From an uncultured Elusimicrobia bacterium (lineage in GTDB: Bacteria; Elusimicrobiota; Elusimicrobia; Elusimicrobiales; Elusimicrobiaceae), in the NCBI GenBank assembly GCA_947306425.1, contig CAMZGO010000002.1, forward strand, positions 1-64,000: a DNA stretch of 64,000 bases. Reading direction: 5' to 3'. Positions 59,877-64,000 of the stretch are shown piece after piece (position 1 is the stretch's first letter; each line of letters starts with the position of its first letter). The translations under genes were made by a program, and so were the position numbers. Under the pieces are notes generated by a model. It saw nothing but the letters and a program-made list of their open reading frames with translations, made no database searches and was not told the DNA's origin.

Positions 59877-60114
59877 AAAAAAAACGGCTGTTTGCTGGCT
59901 ACTCAAGACTAGGGTATACCCAACAACAGCCGTAGTTACAAAATTCTTCGAAAAGAATATGTAACATTTGGCAAATAACATTGAGCTCATGACTTCCCAA
60001 TATTATCTACCTAAACGACTATTTTTGGACTAGTCTTGATTTTGGGTTTCCCCAATAACCATCCCTTTTGGGATTCCAAAAACAGATAAATTACATATTG
60101 TCCCTCAATAGGAC
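59877..60114 (-). ncRNA. Pseudoknotted structured RNA, copy 4
   Basis: Minus strand: 5' hairpin GTCC/GGGAC (60100-60114); P1 CTGTTTTTGGA with TCCAAAAATAG; P2 ATCCC-AAAA-GGGAT; P3 TTGG/CCAA; GATAATATTG/CAATGTTATT; GTTACA/TGTAAC with inner ATTCTT-TTCG-AAGAAT; terminator stem 59885-59932 with T-run 59877-59884. CAAGACTAG (60030-60038), directly before the P1 3' strand, pairs with CTAGTCTTG in the terminator loop (59904-59912). The thermonuclease gene follows. Confidence 0.78.
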
Positions 60115-60161
60115 TTTTACTACAATCTCCTTCAAATTATTATAAACGCCTAAATCTTCTT

Positions 60162-60226
60162 AGAACTTTTTCAGAACCTTTTCTGAATTTTTTCTTAATT
60201 TTTTAGAACTTTTTCAGAACTTTTTC
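60162..60226 (-). repeat. 11-bp tandem repeat between promoter block and RNA copy 4
   Basis: Six degenerate units of AGAACTTTTTC (plus-strand reading). The equivalent position before copy 5 has about two units, so repeat number varies between the two loci. Confidence 0.65.
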
Positions 60227-60238
60227 CCAAAAGTTTCT

Positions 60239-60313
60239 GTTTATATTTTACTATATTATTCCATCCATATCTACAAAATTATGAGTATCCTTTTATGTAT
60301 TTTTGGACAGAGT
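60239..60313. other. Conserved upstream block and island repeat fragment
   Basis: 60239-60281 repeats the 57421-57463 block upstream of RNA copy 5. At 60294-60311, TTATGTATTTTTGGACAG resembles the right end of the island repeat (TTACATACTTTTGGACAC). The 59848-60370 gap contains no protein gene. Confidence 0.45.
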
Positions 60314-60370
60314 CTTAAAAATCATTGCATTATTTATGCTCGCAATATTCTATAATAAAAGTATCTATTT

Positions 60371-62350
60371 ATGCGAAATTTACGTTCCTATTATTCTAGT
60401 TCACTATTACAATTTCTTCAAAAATCTACAGAAGAAATTTTAGGTATTATTCATGCCAATAATACTACTTCAGATACTACGATTCAACAAAACAATACAT
60501 GGGAACAAGAAATATCTATTCTTAAAGAACAATTAGCAAAATTCAATGAAGGGCAAATAATATTTGAGTACACTATTCCTCGTATGGGTAAACGGGTAGA
60601 TGTAATATTCCTGCATAATAATATTGTATTTTTATTGGAATTTAAATGTGGGGATAAGGAATATCATTCCTCGGCATATGAACAAGTATATGACTACGCA
60701 TTAGACTTGCATAATTTTCATAAGGAAAGTCATCATAGATTACTAGTTCCTATTGTTGTTTCTACATTAGCTCCTGCGATAAAGAACCATATTCAAGAAG
60801 AGGAACATATTATATTACCTTTAAGATGTAATGCACATAATCTTGCAGAAACAATTTCACAAGTTACAACTATATACAATGAAAAACCTCTTAATTATAA
60901 CCAATGGGAAAAATCAGAATACTTACCTACTCCTACCATAATAGAAGCAGCACAAGCATTATATAGAGGTCATAACGTGCATGATATTACACGCAGTGAT
61001 GCAGGCGCTACTAATTTAACAATAACTACTTCTGAACTTTCCAAAATCATTGAACATAGTAAGCAAAATCATCGTAAATCCATTTGCTTTGTTACCGGGG
61101 TACCTGGGGCTGGCAAAACATTAGTTGGCTTAAATATAGCCATTGAACGCTCTAATGCAAAACAAGGGGAACATGCTGTCTTTTTATCTGGGAACTCCCC
61201 TTTAGTCCAAGTTTTACAGGAAGCATTGGCACGCGATAAAGTAGAACAAGAAAAACAAAAAGGACATCATATCTCAAAAAGTGAAGCACTACGAAGCACT
61301 TCAGCTTTTATCCAAATTATTCATAAATATCGTAACTACTTCGTAGCAAATAATTATATCCCCCCAGAAAGAGTGGCCATTTTTGATGAAGCTCAGCGCT
61401 CATGGACTAAAGAAATGTTAGTCAAATTTATGAGCACTAAAAAAGGAATCCCTAATTTTCAATACAGTGAACCTGAATTTTTAATCAGCACCATGGATAG
61501 ACATAACGATTGGGCAGTAATCATCTGTCTCGTTGGAGGAGGTCAAGAAATAAATACAGGGGAAGCAGGTTTACCAGAATGGTTTGAATCATTAAGACGT
61601 TCTTTTACAAATTGGGATATATATATTACCCCCCAATTAAATGACGAAGAATACCGCCGCGATAAAACATGGAATGATTTGATACAAGGGTTAAAAATAA
61701 CTGAAAATGCTGCTTTACATTTGAATACTTCCGTTAGGTCTTTTAGAACGCCTTATCTATCTGCTTTTATTAAGGCATTATTAGATATAAATAAGGAACA
61801 AGCTAAAACTTTATATAACGAAATAAAAGATAAATACCCATTAGTAATTACTCGTAATTTAAACGCTGCTAAGCAATGGGTTAAAAAGCATGCAAGAGGG
61901 ACAAATAAATATGGGTTATTAGCTAGCAGTGGCGCCATACGCTTAAAACCTGAAGGGCTTTTTGTCAAAAATGAAATATCTGTTGCTAATTGGTTCTTAA
62001 ACAATAAAGAAGATGTACGCTCTTGCTATGCTTTAGAAGATGTTGTCACTGAATTTGATGTTCAAGGTTTAGAAGTAGATTTTTCTATAGTTGCTTGGGA
62101 TGCTGATTTCCGATTTGATGGACATGAATGGACATATAACAGTTTTACAGGTACTCGTTGGAACCACGTAAATTCATCCGATAAACAACTTTATTTAAAG
62201 AATGCATACCGAGTATTACTCACAAGAGCCCGTCAAGGTATGGTAATTTTTATTCCTAAAGGTGATAGTACTGATATTACTCGTTTACCCGAATTCTATG
62301 AAAACACTTATGAGTATTTAAAGTCTCTTGGCTTACCAGAAATATTTTAG
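60371..62350 (+). CDS. PD-(D/E)xK nuclease-like domain fused to DUF2075 helicase
   Basis: 659 residues. N-terminal region (~60-150) has a restriction-nuclease-like core: KRVDVIFLHNNIVFLLEFKC (D...ExK). The rest is a DUF2075/superfamily I helicase: Walker A CFVTGVPGAGKTLVGLNIA near 240, Walker B VAIFDEAQRSW near 337, STMDRHNDWAVIICLVGGGQE and the C-terminal YRVLLTRARQGMVIFIP. Proteins of this layout are frequent in defence islands and act on DNA or RNA of invaders (prediction). TATAAT lies 14 nt before the ATG with no ribosome site, so the leader is very short. Confidence 0.82.
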   Translation: MRNLRSYYSSSLLQFLQKSTEEILGIIHANNTTSDTTIQQNNTWEQEISILKEQLAKFNEGQIIFEYTIPRMGKRVDVIFLHNNIVFLLEFKCGDKEYHSSAYEQVYDYALDLHNFHKESHHRLLVPIVVSTLAPAIKNHIQEEEHIILPLRCNAHNLAETISQVTTIYNEKPLNYNQWEKSEYLPTPTIIEAAQALYRGHNVHDITRSDAGATNLTITTSELSKIIEHSKQNHRKSICFVTGVPGAGKTLVGLNIAIERSNAKQGEHAVFLSGNSPLVQVLQEALARDKVEQEKQKGHHISKSEALRSTSAFIQIIHKYRNYFVANNYIPPERVAIFDEAQRSWTKEMLVKFMSTKKGIPNFQYSEPEFLISTMDRHNDWAVIICLVGGGQEINTGEAGLPEWFESLRRSFTNWDIYITPQLNDEEYRRDKTWNDLIQGLKITENAALHLNTSVRSFRTPYLSAFIKALLDINKEQAKTLYNEIKDKYPLVITRNLNAAKQWVKKHARGTNKYGLLASSGAIRLKPEGLFVKNEISVANWFLNNKEDVRSCYALEDVVTEFDVQGLEVDFSIVAWDADFRFDGHEWTYNSFTGTRWNHVNSSDKQLYLKNAYRVLLTRARQGMVIFIPKGDSTDITRLPEFYENTYEYLKSLGLPEIF

Positions 62351-62477
62351 TTACTTCATTTTATTTATTATCTAAAAACATGCTAACTATTTCAGCTTTT
62401 ATTTTGTTACAATAAGAATGATATTGCTATTGTTCCAAGAAAAGAATAATTGTATAATTTAGATAAAAGAGGTTTTT

Positions 62478-63542
62478 ATGCAGGGATATCTTACTACAAA
62501 AGAAGCTGCCGCCAAGTGGCATATTTCACAAAGACGTGTATTAGTTTTTTGTCAAAATAATCGTATTCCCGAGCTGAATCGTATCGGTAATATGTGGCTT
62601 ATTCCTTCCGAAACTCCCAAACCAAATGATAATCGCCATTTGCGTTATGTAGATAAAAGAAGTGTAGCAAAGCCATTCTTGAAGTGGGCAGGAGGTAAAA
62701 CACAATTACTTTCTGATATCGACAAAAGAATTAGCAAATTAAATAGTTTCGAAAAATATGCAGAACCTTTCGTAGGTGGTGGCGCAGTTTTATTCCATGT
62801 CCTAACTAATTACCCAATTAAACAAGCTTATATCAGCGATATTAATGAAGATTTGATTAATACTTATATAATTGTTAAAACACAAGTTGATAAATTAATA
62901 AAAGAACTTATCAAAGTTCAAAATGAGTTTTTAAGAAGAAATGAATCTCAACGTAAAACCTATTATTATCAAAAACGAGAACTTTTTAATAAGTTAACAA
63001 CAAAACAACAGGCACAAAAAATAGAAAAAGCTGCTTTGTTTATATTTTTAAATCATACTTGCTTTAATGGTTTATATCGCGTGAATAGAAAAGGCGAATT
63101 TAATGTTCCTATGGGTGCATATAAAAATCCGCTTATTTGCGATGAAGACAATTTAAAGAAAGTATCTAAACTTTTACAGAAAGTTGAAATTGTATGTGCC
63201 GATTATAAGAAATCTATGGGATTTATTGATAATAAAACTATGGTCTATTTTGACCCCCCTTATCGCCCATTAACTCAAACATCTAGTTTCACTTCTTATA
63301 CGGCTGAAGAATTTGATGATGACGCTCAAATTGAACTGGCACACTATGTGGAAAAAGTTAATAGCAAACATGCAAAGGTTTTACTTAGCAACTCTGACCC
63401 TCACAATGTTAACCCAAAAGATTCCTTCTTTGACAAATTATATCGTGCTTTTAAGATAGAGAGGGTGCTTGCTTCCCGTATGATTAACTGCAAACAGACA
63501 TCTCGTGGAAAAATTAATGAACTTCTTATCGCAAATTTTTAG
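62478..63542 (+). CDS. D12-class DNA adenine methyltransferase with N-terminal excisionase-like HTH
   Basis: 354 residues. The first ~50 (YLTTKEAAAKWHISQRRVLV) are a MerR/excisionase-type helix-turn-helix fused to a Dam-type N6-adenine methylase (~65-354): SAM motif FLKWAGGKTQLL, EPFVGGGAVLFHVL, catalytic VYFDPPYRPL (DPPY) near residue 255. With the adjacent DpnII-type nuclease it should methylate GATC. The HTH may let it autoregulate the operon. AGAGGT precedes the ATG; the stop overlaps the ribosome site of the nuclease gene. Confidence 0.92.
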   Translation: MQGYLTTKEAAAKWHISQRRVLVFCQNNRIPELNRIGNMWLIPSETPKPNDNRHLRYVDKRSVAKPFLKWAGGKTQLLSDIDKRISKLNSFEKYAEPFVGGGAVLFHVLTNYPIKQAYISDINEDLINTYIIVKTQVDKLIKELIKVQNEFLRRNESQRKTYYYQKRELFNKLTTKQQAQKIEKAALFIFLNHTCFNGLYRVNRKGEFNVPMGAYKNPLICDEDNLKKVSKLLQKVEIVCADYKKSMGFIDNKTMVYFDPPYRPLTQTSSFTSYTAEEFDDDAQIELAHYVEKVNSKHAKVLLSNSDPHNVNPKDSFFDKLYRAFKIERVLASRMINCKQTSRGKINELLIANF

Positions 63543-63551
63543 GAGAAAAAT

Positions 63552-64000
63552 ATGACACGTAATTTTGAAAAATGGTTATCTAATTTTAAAACATCTATTG
63601 CTACTTATGACTATTACGTAGATTTTAATAAAGTATATGGCAATATTGATTCTATAAGAGTGGAATTGAATATCTTAAACGCACTTATTGGGCATAAGGA
63701 TATAAAAAATGAATTTATTAATTTAGTTAATAAGTATCCGGAAGTTCTAAAATGCATACCTTTACTACTTGCGATAAGAGGAAAAGAAGTAGCTATTACT
63801 GATGAGAATGGTTCGCGCATTTATCGTTTTGATAAAGTAGCAACAACTCCGGAAGAATATGCCAAATTTATGCAAAAATCGGGTTTATTTAACTTATTAC
63901 AAAATCATTTAATAAGTAACTTGCTAGATTATGCTACAGGAGTAGAAACTGGTCTGGATTCCAATGGGCGCAAAAATCGTGGCGGTCATCTTATGGAACA
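63552..64000 (+). CDS. DpnII-type restriction endonuclease (partial, runs off window)
   Basis: 149 codons visible, 3' end beyond the window. The translation (LNILNALIGHKDIKNEFINL, YPEVLKCIPLLLAIRGKEV, GLDSNGRKNRGGHLME) matches the DpnII family, which cleaves GATC and is blocked by adenine methylation. AGGAG lies 6 bases before the ATG, 9 bases after the methylase stop, forming a standard type II restriction-modification operon. The extreme right end of the island is not seen. Confidence 0.92.
   Translation, partial: MTRNFEKWLSNFKTSIATYDYYVDFNKVYGNIDSIRVELNILNALIGHKDIKNEFINLVNKYPEVLKCIPLLLAIRGKEVAITDENGSRIYRFDKVATTPEEYAKFMQKSGLFNLLQNHLISNLLDYATGVETGLDSNGRKNRGGHLME

Noticed and set aside
57080-60114. 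Type III toxin-antitoxin loci (RNA antitoxin plus nuclease)
   Set aside because: The RNA is not a tandem array of pseudoknot units as in ToxI, and the nucleases are SNase-fold proteins with signal peptides rather than ToxN-like. Kept only as an analogy.
1-64000. CRISPR array, rRNA operon, prophage structural genes, replication origin
   Set aside because: No regularly spaced direct repeats with unique spacers, no rRNA sequence, no capsid/tail/terminase genes and no dnaA-box cluster were seen in the window.

Overview
The window is AT-rich bacterial DNA, densely coded, with short Shine-Dalgarno leaders. Seven type IV pilin-like genes with GF(T/S)LIELLVVV-type N-termini are scattered one at a time among housekeeping genes. 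That habit, with the overall gene content, best fits a gut-type member of the Elusimicrobiota (Elusimicrobium-like). This is inference: no rRNA or marker phylogeny is available here.

Layout. 1-1.1 kb: a truncated TPR gene, a structured RNA and an HTH (transposase-like) gene. 1.1-9 kb, minus strand: LOG-family protein, dxs and prenyl synthase; an SlyD-like isomerase; two exported proteins of unknown function; metK. 9-11.1 kb, plus strand: exonuclease III, DMT transporter, pilin. 11.2-21.1 kb, minus strand: exported proteins, a pilin, then a tightly overlapped operon hpt-ftsH-glmM-pdxJ-glmS-acpS-nnrD (purine salvage, proteolysis, amino sugar, PLP, acyl carrier protein and NADHX repair). 21.3-29.6 kb: pilins, thiamine pyrophosphokinase, two transporters, TPR protein, rsmI, TsaC/Sua5-like, rpmB, trypsin-like protease, tRNA-Thr. 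29.6-46.2 kb: membrane proteins, pth, receiver protein, tilS, coaD, dNTPase, tRNA-Gly, CBM48-like protein, Lys-rich histone-like protein, POT transporter, tRNA-Phe, glyQ-glyS-pilin.

From tRNA-Arg (46455-46529) to the window end lies an accessory island. It holds a Na/phosphate symporter, an oxygen-defence cassette (HxlR, rubrerythrin, flavin reductase, MBL hydrolase, glutathione peroxidase), an AbiJ-like HEPN protein, exported Sel1, ankyrin and lipoprotein genes, two exported thermonucleases, a nuclease-helicase fusion and a Dam/DpnII restriction-modification pair. Gene groups are separated by copies or fragments of one repeat carrying the inverted 12-mer TGGACACTATAA, all in the same orientation.

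Most interesting signals. (1) A family of five structured RNAs (about 205-265 nt), each ending in an intrinsic terminator whose loop is perfectly complementary (9-10 bp) to a segment beside helix P1. The paired sequence differs in all five copies, so the pseudoknot is supported by covariation. Four copies directly precede small genes (two TPR, two thermonuclease). (2) Three pilin promoters have TTGACA and TAYAAT boxes separated by a 14-15 T homopolymer that makes the spacer 19-20 bp, which suggests phase-variable pilin expression. (3) The repeat-delimited cassette island behind tRNA-Arg. (4) Four genes with a -10-like hexamer exactly 6 nt before an ATG and no Shine-Dalgarno, suggesting leaderless mRNAs.
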